From an uncultured Salinicoccus sp. (GTDB lineage Bacteria; Bacillota; Bacilli; Staphylococcales; Salinicoccaceae), in contig CANLWV010000003.1 of NCBI GenBank assembly GCA_947494965.1, positions 62,001-126,000 of the forward strand: 64,000 bases of DNA, read 5' to 3'. Position 1 is the first letter of the stretch, and each line of letters starts with the position of its first letter. The notes under the pieces are model-generated. The model ran no database searches. It worked only from the letters and a program-made list of their open reading frames with translations, and was not told where the DNA came from. The translations under genes were made by a program, and so were the position numbers. Positions 27,587 to 37,457 of the stretch are shown here, piece after piece.

Positions 27587-28645
27587 ATGAGAGATTTAGG
27601 CATCTATTTTGGTACTTTCGCCCCCTGCCACGTTGGTCACTTCGAACAGGTCATACGTGCAAAACGTGAAAACAGGCATGCATTCGTAATCGTCAGTGGA
27701 TATGAAGGGGATCGGGGTCAAGAACACGAAATGACGCTCGACAATCGTGTTAAAGCAATGCGGCAACTCCTTACCCCAGATGACAATGTAACCATCCTTA
27801 AGCTTGATGAAACGGACATACCAAGATATCCCCATGGATGGCGCTCTTGGCTGGATCGGTTGTCTGATATCATCAGTCGGGAAGAGGCCACCCTTCCATT
27901 TGAAGTCGATAGCTTAACCTTTTATGCAGGTGAACAGGAATACCTCGAACCATTGAAATCATTTTTCAAAGCCGAACGCCCGAACTCAGCCATTCATATC
28001 ACTATGGTAGACCGTAAAATATTAGGCATCAGCGGTACCAGCATACGCGAAGAACCTATTTTGAATTGGGATTATGTAACCCGGCCTTTCAGGAAGTTCT
28101 TTGTTCAGAATGTATTGATACTTGGCGCACCGGGTACGGGCAAAACCTCACTCGTCCAAGATCTGGCGCGCAGATACTCCACGAGCCATTCGACGGAATA
28201 TGCTAAAAGTTACCTGATGGAACAGCGCCTTCAGAAAGATGAACTCGATGTTAAAGATTTTCATTCAATCGGCATCGGTCAATTCGAAAACAACAAACAG
28301 CGTATCCATTCGACAGGGACGAGAAAAGTGTTTTTTGCTGACACCGATGTAATGTACACTAAAGTGAACATGAAGATGCATGCCGATGGTGAAGAATTCA
28401 ACCGTCTGAAATCGGTGTTCGACTATTATATCCATCTCCAGCACTGGTCGCTGATCTTGCTGCTGCCGCCAGAAGACTCTCATGATGCGACTAAGCATCG
28501 CATCCACTCAATGCTGTGTGATGAAATCGAAGATAATGACCTCTCTTCAATCACCCATGTTTTGGATGGGGATTCCTACCGCGATAGATACCAAAAAGCA
28601 CATTCCCTCGTCGACGGGCTGCTACAGGATGGTAAAGATAATTGA
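27587..28645 (+). CDS. nadR: NadR-type bifunctional NMN adenylyltransferase / nicotinamide riboside kinase
   Basis: A 352-residue NAD-salvage enzyme. Residues 1-165 are the nucleotidyltransferase domain with GTFAPCHVGH (HxGH-type) and ISGTSIRE. Residues 180-352 are the riboside kinase with P-loop GAPGTGKTSL (about 182-191) and an ADTDV Walker B-like segment. There is no N-terminal helix-turn-helix, unlike enteric NadR, so it is probably only an enzyme. I use the ATG at 27587 after AGGAG; further upstream the frame is open but includes the promoter. No PnuC transporter is next to it. Confidence 0.85.
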   Translation: MRDLGIYFGTFAPCHVGHFEQVIRAKRENRHAFVIVSGYEGDRGQEHEMTLDNRVKAMRQLLTPDDNVTILKLDETDIPRYPHGWRSWLDRLSDIISREEATLPFEVDSLTFYAGEQEYLEPLKSFFKAERPNSAIHITMVDRKILGISGTSIREEPILNWDYVTRPFRKFFVQNVLILGAPGTGKTSLVQDLARRYSTSHSTEYAKSYLMEQRLQKDELDVKDFHSIGIGQFENNKQRIHSTGTRKVFFADTDVMYTKVNMKMHADGEEFNRLKSVFDYYIHLQHWSLILLLPPEDSHDATKHRIHSMLCDEIEDNDLSSITHVLDGDSYRDRYQKAHSLVDGLLQDGKDN

Positions 28646-28765
28646 AACGACATTATTTTTTAGTGATGAAAGGCATTTGAAATAACGAATATCTTCATAG
28701 TTTATGTAATATACTGAAAAATTTGATACTATAGATTCACTATATGCCATGGAGGCTGATAATAC

Positions 28766-29914
28766 ATGGAACCAAAACTGCTTCTCACACCTGGACCTAC
28801 ACCTATTCCACCTGAAGTGTCACAAGCCATGTCACAAGGGATGATCGGACATCGCTCTTCGGATTTTACAGAGCTTATGAAACATGTACAATCCAATATT
28901 GGAGAAGTCTTCGGTTCCAAATATCCAGTCGCAGTGCTTACCTCCAGCGGAACCAGCGCACTTGAGACTGCCATGATCAACCTTGTCGGAAAAGATGAGT
29001 CGATCATTATTATAGCCAGCGGTGCATTCGGTGATCGCTTTAAAAGTATCGCAAAAGCCCACCCATTCCACGTATATATATATGAAGTGCCTTGGGGGGA
29101 GGGTGTCAACGTTCAAGATTTTGAAGCTTTCCTAAACAGTAAGTCTGATATCAAAGCCGTCTTCAGCCAGGCATGTGAAACTTCGACTGCAGTTCTGCAT
29201 CCAGTCAAGGAAATTGGCAGGGCAGTTAAAAATTATGATTCCTCCACTCTCTTTATAGTGGATGGCGTGAGCGCTGTAGGTGGCACTCCTTTCAATCTCG
29301 AGGCGCAATCCATAGACTGCCTAGTGACCGGCAGTCAGAAAGCTTTGATGCTTCCGCCGGGCATCGCCTTTGTCACCATGAATGAAGCAGCGAGGGTACG
29401 GGCGTCACAAAACAGACTGCCGAGATTTTATCTGGATATCAACCAATATTTCTCTGCCTTGGAAAAGCACTCCACCCCCTTCACGCCGGCTGTATCTCTT
29501 ATACAGGGGCTGGATAAGGTACTGTCCATCTATAAAGAAGAAGGCATCGATAAGATCTTCGACCGTCATATGAAAATGAAGAACATGATTCGCGCCGGAC
29601 TCACAGCCCTTGACCTCGAACTTCTGGTCGAAGAAGCATATGCCTCTCCAACTGTTACAGCATTTAAAGGAGAAGAAGCAGAATTATCCCATATAAAGGA
29701 CACCCTTCAAAAGGAGTATGGCATCACTATAGCTGGTGGCCAGAAGCAATTAAAAGGGAAAATCCTTAGGATCGGCCATATGGGTTATATGTTCCCTAAA
29801 GATATGCTCACCGTCCTTGCAGCCCTTGAATCCATATTGACCCGATACCGCAATAAGAACTACTACGGCACAGCATTGACTGCCGCACAGGAGGCCTACC
29901 ATGAATCAATTTAA
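28766..29914 (+). CDS. Class V aminotransferase, likely phosphoserine or serine-pyruvate type
   Basis: A 382-residue PLP enzyme. Its PLP Lys is in TGSQKALMLPPG (about residue 193), preceded by the Asp of FIVDGVSAVGG. The sequence is of the alanine:glyoxylate/serine:pyruvate branch, but it overlaps serA by 14 bases. In staphylococci the same pair occurs, and the aminotransferase is thought to do the SerC step of serine synthesis. Direction of reaction is therefore inferred from context. Confidence 0.85.
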   Translation: MEPKLLLTPGPTPIPPEVSQAMSQGMIGHRSSDFTELMKHVQSNIGEVFGSKYPVAVLTSSGTSALETAMINLVGKDESIIIIASGAFGDRFKSIAKAHPFHVYIYEVPWGEGVNVQDFEAFLNSKSDIKAVFSQACETSTAVLHPVKEIGRAVKNYDSSTLFIVDGVSAVGGTPFNLEAQSIDCLVTGSQKALMLPPGIAFVTMNEAARVRASQNRLPRFYLDINQYFSALEKHSTPFTPAVSLIQGLDKVLSIYKEEGIDKIFDRHMKMKNMIRAGLTALDLELLVEEAYASPTVTAFKGEEAELSHIKDTLQKEYGITIAGGQKQLKGKILRIGHMGYMFPKDMLTVLAALESILTRYRNKNYYGTALTAAQEAYHESI

Positions 29915-31493
29915 AGTGCTTGTACTAGACCCGGTAAATGAAGAAGGTATAAAAGAGCTCGTCGATCATCCCAACTATGAAGTCGATATCCATATTGGTC
30001 TTGCTGAAGAAGAAATTTTGAATATCGTACATGATTACCAAGCCCTGATCGTCCGTAGCCAGACGCAGATTACTGAAACAATCATTCAATATGCACGCAA
30101 CCTGAAGGTGATTGCCCGTGCCGGGGCTGGCGTTGATAACATTGATGTCGACGCCGCCACAAAATATGGGGTCATCGTCATCAACGCCCCTGATGGCAAT
30201 ACAATATCCGCGACAGAGCACACAATGGCCATGATGCTCGCGTTGACACGCCAGATTCCAGCTGCACACAAAGCGCTTTCTGAAGGCAAGTGGGACCGTA
30301 AGAAGTACAAGGGTACAGAGATGTACGGAAAAGTGCTTGGAATAATCGGCGTAGGCAAAATTGGCTTTGGCGTCGCTAAAAGGGCGCAGAGCTTTGGTAT
30401 GCGGGTCATTGCATTCGACCCTTACCTTTCTGATGAGAAAGCACAAGAAGCAGAGATAGAAAAAATGGAAGTTGAAGAAATTGCTTCAAACGCCGATTTT
30501 TTGACTGTACATACTCCTCTTACTCCTCAAACAACAGGTATAGTCGGAGAATCCTTTTTTGCCCGTGCAAAACCCGGGCTTAAAATCGTAAATGTCGCGC
30601 GTGGAGGCATCATCGATGAAACTGCATTGCTGAGTGCCTTGGACGAAGGTAAAATCGAAGGCGCAGCCCTCGATGTCTTCGAGGAGGAACCCCCCTCTAA
30701 TAAAAAGCTACTTGGACATCCACGCATCATAGTCACCCCACATTTGGGTGCTTCGACTGTAGAAGCCCAGGAAAAAGTCGCAACAAGCGTTTCCCGGGAA
30801 ATAATTGATATTTTGGAGAACAATACAGTTATCCATGCCGTGAACGCACCGAGAATGGGAGACACCATCAATGATGAGCTTAAACCTTACATCAATATTG
30901 CCACCCATATGGGCGGTGTTGCCATTCAACTGATGAACCGCCCTCCATCAGAAGTGAAGCTGAAGTACCATGGGGAATTGGCTTTGGACGATACCAGCCT
31001 CTTGACGCGCTCATTTGTCGCGAACATGTTAAAACCCCATTTGGGGGAGACCGTCAACATCATCAATGCACTCTACCTCCTTCAAGAGCAAGACGTCACC
31101 TACAAGGTCGAGAAGAGGGGCAAGGCACATGGATACAGTAATTACCTTGAAGTAGAACTCCTTAATGGAGAAGAGTCGCTCACCCTTGGGGCCAGCGTAC
31201 TCAACGGTTATGGTGAGCGCATCGTCAAAATAAACGATTTCCAAGTCGATATAAAACCCACTAATCATCTCCTATTCATAAACCATCTGGACCGTCCGGG
31301 GATCATCGGTGAAATGGGAATCACTTTAGGCAGATACAACGTGAATATCGCCTCAATGCAACTTGGCCGGACTGATGCCGGAGGGTCTGCACTCCTCTCC
31401 CTCTCACTTGACCAGAGTGTCAATCAAGAGGCTATGGATGAACTCGGGCAGATCAAAGGGTTCCATAACCTGAAGCAAGTGGATTTGTCATAG
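29901..31493 (+). CDS. serA: D-3-phosphoglycerate dehydrogenase
   Basis: First enzyme of serine biosynthesis. The 530-residue long form has the substrate-binding domain, the NAD Rossmann motif GIIGVGKIGFGVAKRAQSFG (about 145-165), catalytic Arg in ARGGIID and His in TPHLGAST. An intervening domain follows (about 315-450) and a C-terminal ACT domain (HLDRPGIIGEMG, about 455-530) that normally gives serine feedback control. It overlaps the upstream aminotransferase gene by 14 bases. Confidence 0.95.
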   Translation: MNQFKVLVLDPVNEEGIKELVDHPNYEVDIHIGLAEEEILNIVHDYQALIVRSQTQITETIIQYARNLKVIARAGAGVDNIDVDAATKYGVIVINAPDGNTISATEHTMAMMLALTRQIPAAHKALSEGKWDRKKYKGTEMYGKVLGIIGVGKIGFGVAKRAQSFGMRVIAFDPYLSDEKAQEAEIEKMEVEEIASNADFLTVHTPLTPQTTGIVGESFFARAKPGLKIVNVARGGIIDETALLSALDEGKIEGAALDVFEEEPPSNKKLLGHPRIIVTPHLGASTVEAQEKVATSVSREIIDILENNTVIHAVNAPRMGDTINDELKPYINIATHMGGVAIQLMNRPPSEVKLKYHGELALDDTSLLTRSFVANMLKPHLGETVNIINALYLLQEQDVTYKVEKRGKAHGYSNYLEVELLNGEESLTLGASVLNGYGERIVKINDFQVDIKPTNHLLFINHLDRPGIIGEMGITLGRYNVNIASMQLGRTDAGGSALLSLSLDQSVNQEAMDELGQIKGFHNLKQVDLS

Positions 31494-31499
31494 CAAGAG

Positions 31500-31529
31500 A
31501 AAAGCCATCACTTAAGCGTGATGGCTTTT
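31500..31529. terminator. Bidirectional intrinsic terminator
   Basis: A 12-base-pair stem (31500-31511 with 31518-31529) and a six-base loop, with A- and T-rich flanks, between serA and the convergent HAD gene. Confidence 0.9.
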
Positions 31530-32627
31530 TAAAATGATTTCTTCAACGTCAAGCACTGTCCCGGCCATTTGGGACTCATCTACCCCAAGGGCCTTAAAAG
31601 TGGGAATCACTTCACGTCCCGTCAGACCTGTTAAAGTCGCAACGAATCCGGCGCCAATCGCTTCGGCACAATAATAATCCGCAACAGAATCTCCCACAAT
31701 AATCACAGTATCATCGACATTATTCTTCTTGTTTACCGCATCGAAAAAATGATTTTCATCATGGCCATAAAGTGTCCATAAGTAACTGTATGGATGCGGT
31801 TTTGCCAGAGATATCCCTACACCTTCGACTGCCTCTGCAGCCAACACTTCAGATGCTGTAGAAATTTTGTTGCTTCTGAAAATATCCATCAAACGCTCCT
31901 GATTGAAAGGGATCAACGTCTCCTGACGTGGCCTTCCTGTAGCCACTCCAATCTCAACACCTGCGTCTAGAAGTCTGTTCAGCATGCCCCGGATCTCTTC
32001 CGGCGGTACAATCCATTCTTCATCATGAATGAATCCGGTTTTATCCATTTCCTCTGCTTCAATTCCAGTTGAAGTTTTGACGTCCCTGCTCCCCAAATAC
32101 CACTCTTGGTATTTATATTGGCCTGTCCTCCAAATGGACCCGGACATACCGAATGCTGATACGTCTTCAACACCTAGATGTTCTTTTGCATATTCCTGCA
32201 AAACATCAAAGATAGTATCTTTTTTGAACCCTTCTTTTTGTAGGAAGGCCAGTACTCTGGAATAATCAGGACGCTCGGACCCTAGCATCTCACCCATGCC
32301 TTGGAGGTCTGAAAGGTCTATGTTTGATAGATTGATGCCGGCTTTTTCAATCAGATCTATATATACAATAGAGAAAGTGATGAACAGCATATCCCAGTTG
32401 GAATTCAATCCCATCTGTTTAAAGCGGCTCAAAACTGCATCGTCTATGAATATTTCATTACGTATCTGTTTAATCTGATGATCATCATGATCCGTTCTGA
32501 ATTCTTGTTGGTCAAGGTTGAGGTACCTTGGGCTATAAAGCATTTCATGTACCGCAAGTGCTGATACATCAAAGCACCTTTCCTCACTTAAAAACACCCC
32601 GTCTACATCAAACAATACAACAGTCAC
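31512..32627 (-). CDS. HAD-superfamily hydrolase
   Basis: A 371-residue phosphatase-like protein. Motif I FDVDGVFLS (catalytic Asp 7) is at the N-terminus, motif II ATGRPR is near residue 236, and motif III/IV IVGDSVADYYCAEAIGAGF is near 310-330. The cap domain between them is large (about 20-220). Its place beside serA suggests the third serine step, phosphoserine phosphatase, but it is convergent rather than in the operon, and the cap is not that of SerB. It starts with GTG behind GGGGAGG. Confidence 0.75.
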   Translation of the reverse strand: MTVVLFDVDGVFLSEERCFDVSALAVHEMLYSPRYLNLDQQEFRTDHDDHQIKQIRNEIFIDDAVLSRFKQMGLNSNWDMLFITFSIVYIDLIEKAGINLSNIDLSDLQGMGEMLGSERPDYSRVLAFLQKEGFKKDTIFDVLQEYAKEHLGVEDVSAFGMSGSIWRTGQYKYQEWYLGSRDVKTSTGIEAEEMDKTGFIHDEEWIVPPEEIRGMLNRLLDAGVEIGVATGRPRQETLIPFNQERLMDIFRSNKISTASEVLAAEAVEGVGISLAKPHPYSYLWTLYGHDENHFFDAVNKKNNVDDTVIIVGDSVADYYCAEAIGAGFVATLTGLTGREVIPTFKALGVDESQMAGTVLDVEEIILKSHHA

Positions 32628-32996
32628 AATTTATCCTCCCCGTCTCTATTCAGATGATATAAGATTAAGTTTCTCATATCATCAAGTAGTTGTCGACGAT
32701 ACTTCAGATGATCTGAATAGTCTCCATCATTATAGCTTTACCTTTAGTAAAAGTATAATTTAAGATACCATATACACGTGAGTATTTTTTCTAGTTTGAA
32801 TATTGGCTATATTGTCTTTTAATAGGATGAATTCGCGCTTCCCTTCAAATGTAAGATTTTAACTCAGGTTAATTTTTTTATCCTAATGCATTTTAATATC
32901 TTTCATTTTATAATGTAAGGCATAACCACAAATGGGTCAGCACTCTTAAAAGAAAAAACTTTGTAAGGTACTATGTACCTGGTTGGAGGAATAATT
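32628..32996 (-). other. Intergenic region with nested inverted repeats upstream of the HAD gene
   Basis: The 369-base divergent region is A/T-rich. Within 100 bases of the HAD start it has a ten-base inverted repeat (32646-32655 with 32711-32720), an inner eight-base one (32653-32660 with 32676-32683) and a local palindrome TTCAGAT-G-ATCTGAA (32703-32717). TTCAGATGAT is repeated directly at 32649 and 32703. The palindrome competes with the long stem for the same bases. On the plus side TATAAT at about 32910 may belong to the Na/Pi transporter promoter, with a poor -35. I see no gene here. Confidence 0.5.
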
Positions 32997-34664
32997 ATGG
33001 AACTCAGTCCGATGGAAGTCATCTTCCTATTCGCAGGCGGACTTGGTATTTTTCTTTACGGCATCAAACAGATGGGTGACGGCTTACAAGCTTCAGCCGG
33101 AGACAGACTGCGGGAGATACTCAACCGCATGACTTCAAATCCTATAAAAGGTATCCTCGCTGGTATAATAGTTACAATCTTGATTCAAACCAGTACAGGG
33201 ACCACAGTTTTGACCATCGGCCTGGTATCAGCAGGTTTCATGACATTGCGTCAATCCATCGGTGTCATAATGGGAGCTAACATAGGGACGACAGTTACAG
33301 CATTTATCATCGGGTTGAAGATCGGTGATTACGCCTTGCCTATTCTTGCAGTGGGCGCTTTCCTTATCTTCTTCCTGAAAAACAACCCTAAAGCACATAA
33401 TATCGGACGGATACTTTTCGGATTTGGTGCTTTATTCTATGGGCTTGACCTGATGGGACAGGGAATGAAACCATTGGCGGAATACCCATGGTTTACAAAC
33501 CTCATGATCGACATGTCATCCAATTCGCTCCTCGGTATAACAGTAGGAACAGTATTGACGGTCATCGTACAGAGTTCGAGTGCCACTATCGGTATTTTAC
33601 AAAGTTTATTCAGCAATGATCTGATTGATTTAAGTGCAGCATTGCCGGTACTGCTCGGGGATAACTTAGGGACAACTATTACAGCCGTACTTGCCGCTCT
33701 CGTCGGTTCTATTGCAGCAAAAAGAGCTGCAGCTGTGCATGTTATATTCAACTTGATTGGGGCAGCAATATTTCTGATCATCATGCCGCTCTTCATCGGT
33801 TTGATATCTTACTTGCAGTCATTGCTCCAACTGAATCCGGAAATGACGATTGCATTTGCCCACGGCTTCTTCAACGTCTCCAACACGCTTATCCAGCTGC
33901 CATTCATTGCCGTCCTTGCCTGGATTGTAACCCGCATCGTACCGGGCCGGGACTTTTCCGAGGATTACAAACCGAACCATCTTGACCCACTATTGTTGAA
34001 GCGGTCTCCAGGTCTCGCTTTGCAAGGTGCCCAAAAGGAAGTTCAAAACCTTGGAAACCTCACGATAAGCATACTGGATGACGCGAAAAAATTCAGTGAA
34101 AATAATGATCCAAAGATGTATAAGCAGATTAAAGAAAAAGTAAACGTAGTTGATACACTTCAAGATGCACTCAGAAAATATCTGATAGATGCATCCAAGT
34201 ACGACATTTCCCCTGAAGATGCAGAGAGGCAATCAACACTGCTCGAAGTAACCCGCATCTTCTACAAGGCGACAGATCAGATCAATGACTATACAGACCT
34301 TTACAACAAAAAGTTCCGTGAAAAGATCGTTCTGACCGAGCCGGCACAAGAGGGCTTGGAAGATCTATTCAAACATGTCTATAAATCTTACAGCAAGGCA
34401 GTCCAATCGCTCGATATTTACAGCCCACAAGATCTGGAGGAAGTCATCAGACTCAGCCAGAAATCCTATAAGATTGAGAACAAACTTAGAAAGCAGCACG
34501 TCAAGCGCCTGAACAAAGGGCTATGTTCAACTGATGGCGGTCTATTATATGTAGACTTGATCAGTACTTTAGAACGTATAGGGTATAATGCACGCAATAT
34601 TTCTGAAACAAACCTCAATGATGACGTCGAAGATTTGGCGGAAGATTTTACAATCTTTGAATAG
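32997..34664 (+). CDS. Na+/phosphate symporter with PhoU-like C-terminus (NptA family)
   Basis: A 555-residue protein. The N-terminal Na/Pi-cotransport domain has two inverted membrane repeats, with QTSTGTTVLTIGLVSAG (about residue 62) and QSSSATIGILQS (about 195). A cytosolic helical PhoU-like domain runs from about 350 to 555. I start at the ATG at 32997, because TTGGAGGA is properly spaced; an ATG eight codons upstream has no ribosome site. Family members import phosphate with sodium. Confidence 0.9.
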   Translation: MELSPMEVIFLFAGGLGIFLYGIKQMGDGLQASAGDRLREILNRMTSNPIKGILAGIIVTILIQTSTGTTVLTIGLVSAGFMTLRQSIGVIMGANIGTTVTAFIIGLKIGDYALPILAVGAFLIFFLKNNPKAHNIGRILFGFGALFYGLDLMGQGMKPLAEYPWFTNLMIDMSSNSLLGITVGTVLTVIVQSSSATIGILQSLFSNDLIDLSAALPVLLGDNLGTTITAVLAALVGSIAAKRAAAVHVIFNLIGAAIFLIIMPLFIGLISYLQSLLQLNPEMTIAFAHGFFNVSNTLIQLPFIAVLAWIVTRIVPGRDFSEDYKPNHLDPLLLKRSPGLALQGAQKEVQNLGNLTISILDDAKKFSENNDPKMYKQIKEKVNVVDTLQDALRKYLIDASKYDISPEDAERQSTLLEVTRIFYKATDQINDYTDLYNKKFREKIVLTEPAQEGLEDLFKHVYKSYSKAVQSLDIYSPQDLEEVIRLSQKSYKIENKLRKQHVKRLNKGLCSTDGGLLYVDLISTLERIGYNARNISETNLNDDVEDLAEDFTIFE

Positions 34665-34667
34665 AAT

Positions 34668-34699
34668 AAACGCACACCAGCAAGAGCCGGTGTGCGTTT
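34668..34699. terminator. Bidirectional intrinsic terminator
   Basis: An 11-base-pair GC-rich stem (34668-34678 with 34689-34699) and a ten-base loop, followed by TTTATTTT on the plus strand, between the phosphate symporter and the SQR-like gene. Confidence 0.9.
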
Positions 34700-34704
34700 T
34701 TATT

Positions 34705-35889
34705 TTATATTCTCCCTTTTAACAGCGCATGCCAATACATGAATGGCAGCATATCCTTTTTGAATTTATAGAAAACCCTTTTATTATCAGACTGGTCTAA
34801 AAATGTTGTTTCTTTCGGGAGGAGATCATAACCGAATTCTGCCATAATAAGCTCTCCGTATCCTGTTGCGATTGGGCATGCTGTCTTACCATCATAATAA
34901 TGCGACGGAGCTTCATCCTGCATCCTTTCGAGCAGATTATCCACGAGTATCGGCACTTGTTCTTTGACGGCAGCCCCCATTTTGACCGTCGGGAGGCTGG
35001 AAGCATCTCCCAAAGAGAATACTGTTGTATATTTATTATGCATTAAAGTGTAGGGGTCAACATCGACCCATCCTTCCGGGTTCAACAGTTCTGTATCTTG
35101 AAGGATTGAAGGTCCGTGCATGGGCGGGGTGATGATCAGCATTTCAAATGGCACTTCATGATGCTCTCCGGTCAATCGATCTCTGAAAATTGCCTGTTTC
35201 CCTTCCCCATCCACTGAAATGAGTTCACTATTCAACTTATAATCTATATTTTTTTCATTGAATTGATCAATCAGATTATCATTATATTTAGCTACAGGAA
35301 ACAGTTCCTTTCTCCCGCTACGAAATACCAGTCCGACATTTCGATTACGCCGTCGGATATAGTCATTCATTGTAAATAATGAATTTTCCGCAGATACCCC
35401 TCCCTTTATTTCAGAAACTGGTTTTGAAATGACGATGTTCCCTTCTTCGACTTTCTGAAGGCATTCGAAAGTATATTCTACGTGGTTATATAGATAGTTG
35501 GTGCACACCCCATTTTTTCCAAGCGACTCAGGTGCGCCTTTGATGGCGTTATAATCCAATTCCAGGCCCAAGGCGATTATCAGGAAATCATATTGAACCG
35601 TCCTTTCATCTGTCCCCACCTCGCGCTTGATCGGGTCTACTTCCTCTACACTCTCCTGAATCCAGTCGATGCCTTTTGGAATGACATCCTCCGTTGCTTT
35701 CCACGTTTCTTTAAGTTTCATTTCCCCGCTTCCTACAAGTGGCCATCCAGGTTGAAAATAATGATGGGATTCCCGTTCTATGATAAGAATATCATTCTTC
35801 AAACTTTTATCTTTTTTTAGAAGCCGGTTGGCTGAGGCTATGCCGCCTGTACCGCCTCCCAAAATCACCACCTTGTATTGACGCTTCAT
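34705..35889 (-). CDS. SQR-like FAD-dependent pyridine nucleotide-disulfide oxidoreductase
   Basis: A 394-residue flavoprotein related to sulfide:quinone oxidoreductase of the human/staphylococcal type. The FAD-binding motif VVILGGGTGGIASANRLL is at residues 7-24, a second dinucleotide region is at about 100-110, and FSLGDASSLP lies at 291-300. The typical C-terminal Cys is present in TACPIATGYGELIMAEF (C338). The other redox Cys of the family, in a K-C-AGAP context, appears replaced by Gly in IKGG near residue 163. C129 in GVCTNY remains. It may therefore have lost or changed SQR activity. It is monocistronic. Confidence 0.8.
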   Translation of the reverse strand: MKRQYKVVILGGGTGGIASANRLLKKDKSLKNDILIIERESHHYFQPGWPLVGSGEMKLKETWKATEDVIPKGIDWIQESVEEVDPIKREVGTDERTVQYDFLIIALGLELDYNAIKGAPESLGKNGVCTNYLYNHVEYTFECLQKVEEGNIVISKPVSEIKGGVSAENSLFTMNDYIRRRNRNVGLVFRSGRKELFPVAKYNDNLIDQFNEKNIDYKLNSELISVDGEGKQAIFRDRLTGEHHEVPFEMLIITPPMHGPSILQDTELLNPEGWVDVDPYTLMHNKYTTVFSLGDASSLPTVKMGAAVKEQVPILVDNLLERMQDEAPSHYYDGKTACPIATGYGELIMAEFGYDLLPKETTFLDQSDNKRVFYKFKKDMLPFMYWHALLKGRI

Positions 35890-36070
35890 ATAAATCCCCC
35901 TTTTTTCTTAACCATTCCCTGTCAGAACATATTCAAGCACTTTTCTCCCATGAATTTGTCTATAACGATGTAATATTATAAATGCCCTATATCGTATCAC
36001 GTTACCGTGTAAACCCCCATATCACCAGGGAAACCAATAAATATTTATGTCTGTTATTATGCCTATCATT

Positions 36071-36087
36071 ATAACGGATAGCGTTAT
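36071..36087. repeat. Short inverted repeat upstream of the SQR-like gene
   Basis: ATAACG and CGTTAT separated by five bases, between the SQR-like gene and the glnA terminator. The same hexamer pair appears in other intergenic regions of the window (around 63083-63109), which may mean a shared binding site or only A/T-rich chance. Confidence 0.3.
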
Positions 36088-36097
36088 TAAATAAAAA

Positions 36098-36121
36098 AAT
36101 ACGGGGCAGGAGCCCCGTATT
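36098..36121 (-). terminator. Terminator of glnA
   Basis: A ten-base-pair stem (36098-36107 with 36112-36121) and a four-base loop directly after the glnA stop; followed by a T run on the minus strand. Confidence 0.9.
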
Positions 36122-36122
36122 T

Positions 36123-37457
36123 CTAGTATTGGTTTAAATAATGCTTCAATTCCCATGATGTTACTTGTGAACGGTACATTTCCCATTCCAAACTTTTATT
36201 TTTATCAAAATGCTTATGAATATGGTTTCCAAGTGCCTCTTTCATGATCTCGTCTTCATTCAATGCCTTCAAAGCTGTATAAAGGGTGGAAGGCAAGTCT
36301 TCAACTCCTACAGCTTCCCGCTCAGCACGCGACATCTCATAAAGGTTTAAATTGACCGGCTCGGGAAGTTCCACTTTGTTTTTGATTCCTTCCAACCCAG
36401 CTTTTAGGATGACCGCCAATGCCAAATATGGATTGGCTGCGGGATCTACAGATCTGATTTCTGCACGTGTTGAAAGCCCGCGGGAAGACGGGATCCTCAA
36501 TAATGGCGATCTGTTTTTACCGCTCCAAGCTACGTAGCTTGGTGCTTCATAGCCTGGCACCAATCTTTTATAGGAGTTTACGATGGGATTGCAGATGGCT
36601 GTGAATCCGCGTGCATGCTCTAAAATCCCTGCCATGAAGTAGGACATATCCTGACTAAGGCCTGAAGCCTCGCTCTCATCATAGAAAGCATTCTCCTTGC
36701 CTTTAAAGAGCGATACATTGAAATGCATCCCATTACCATTTACGCCAAATATCGGTTTCGGCATAAACGTTGCATGAAGGTTATGCTTCCTCGCAACAGT
36801 TTTGACTATGAGCTTGAAAGTCTGTATGTTGTCGCATGCAGTAATGGCATCTGCATACTTAAAGTCGATTTCATGTTGTCCTGGAGCACCCTCGTGGTGT
36901 GAAGCTTCTATTTCAAAGCCCATGTCTTCCAATTCAAGCACGATATCCCTTCTGCAATTCTCTCCCAAGTCCGTCGGCGCCAAGTCAAAATAGCCTCCTT
37001 GGTCATTCAGTTCAGTAGTCGGTTGACCCTTATCATCTAGTTTGAACAAGAAGAATTCAGGCTCCGGTCCCAAGTTGAACGCACTATAGCCCATCTCTTC
37101 CATTTCTTTCAACACACGTTTTAAATTAGATCTCGGGTCTCCTTCAAAGGGTTTGCCTTCTATCGTATAAATATCACAAATGAGTCTTGCGACCTTACCT
37201 TTTCCAGCCGTCCATGGGAAAACACTCCAAGTATTCAAATCTGGAACAAGGTACATGTCAGACTCTTCAATTCGAACGAAGCCTTCTATTGAAGAGCCAT
37301 CAAACATCATCTCCCCATCGAGCGCTTTACCCAGTTGGCTTGTCGGCACTTCAACGTTCTTGACGGTTCCGAGAATATCTGTAAACTGTAGACGGATATA
37401 CCTGACGTTTTCTTTTTGCGCCATGTCGATGATGTCCTGCTTTTTTCTTTGACTCAT
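36123..37457 (-). CDS. glnA: Glutamine synthetase type I
   Basis: Makes glutamine from glutamate, ammonia and ATP as a cytosolic dodecamer. The 444 residues match the Firmicutes GSI-alpha length, which lacks adenylylation control and is feedback inhibited. Motifs include [11 protein letters not shown] (about residue 50), [11 protein letters not shown] (about 245) and [26 protein letters not shown] (about 315-340). Unlike most Bacilli and staphylococci, glnR is not directly upstream; the upstream neighbour is an NSS symporter in its own unit. No full GlnR box was recognised upstream. Confidence 0.96.
   Translation of the reverse strand: MSQRKKQDIIDMAQKENVRYIRLQFTDILGTVKNVEVPTSQLGKALDGEMMFDGSSIEGFVRIEESDMYLVPDLNTWSVFPWTAGKGKVARLICDIYTIEGKPFEGDPRSNLKRVLKEMEEMGYSAFNLGPEPEFFLFKLDDKGQPTTELNDQGGYFDLAPTDLGENCRRDIVLELEDMGFEIEASHHEGAPGQHEIDFKYADAITACDNIQTFKLIVKTVARKHNLHATFMPKPIFGVNGNGMHFNVSLFKGKENAFYDESEASGLSQDMSYFMAGILEHARGFTAICNPIVNSYKRLVPGYEAPSYVAWSGKNRSPLLRIPSSRGLSTRAEIRSVDPAANPYLALAVILKAGLEGIKNKVELPEPVNLNLYEMSRAEREAVGVEDLPSTLYTALKALNEDEIMKEALGNHIHKHFDKNKSLEWEMYRSQVTSWELKHYLNQY

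Noticed and set aside
28832-29116. Minus-strand frames opposite the aminotransferase and serA genes
   Set aside because: They are antisense shadows of well-supported genes with no start signals.
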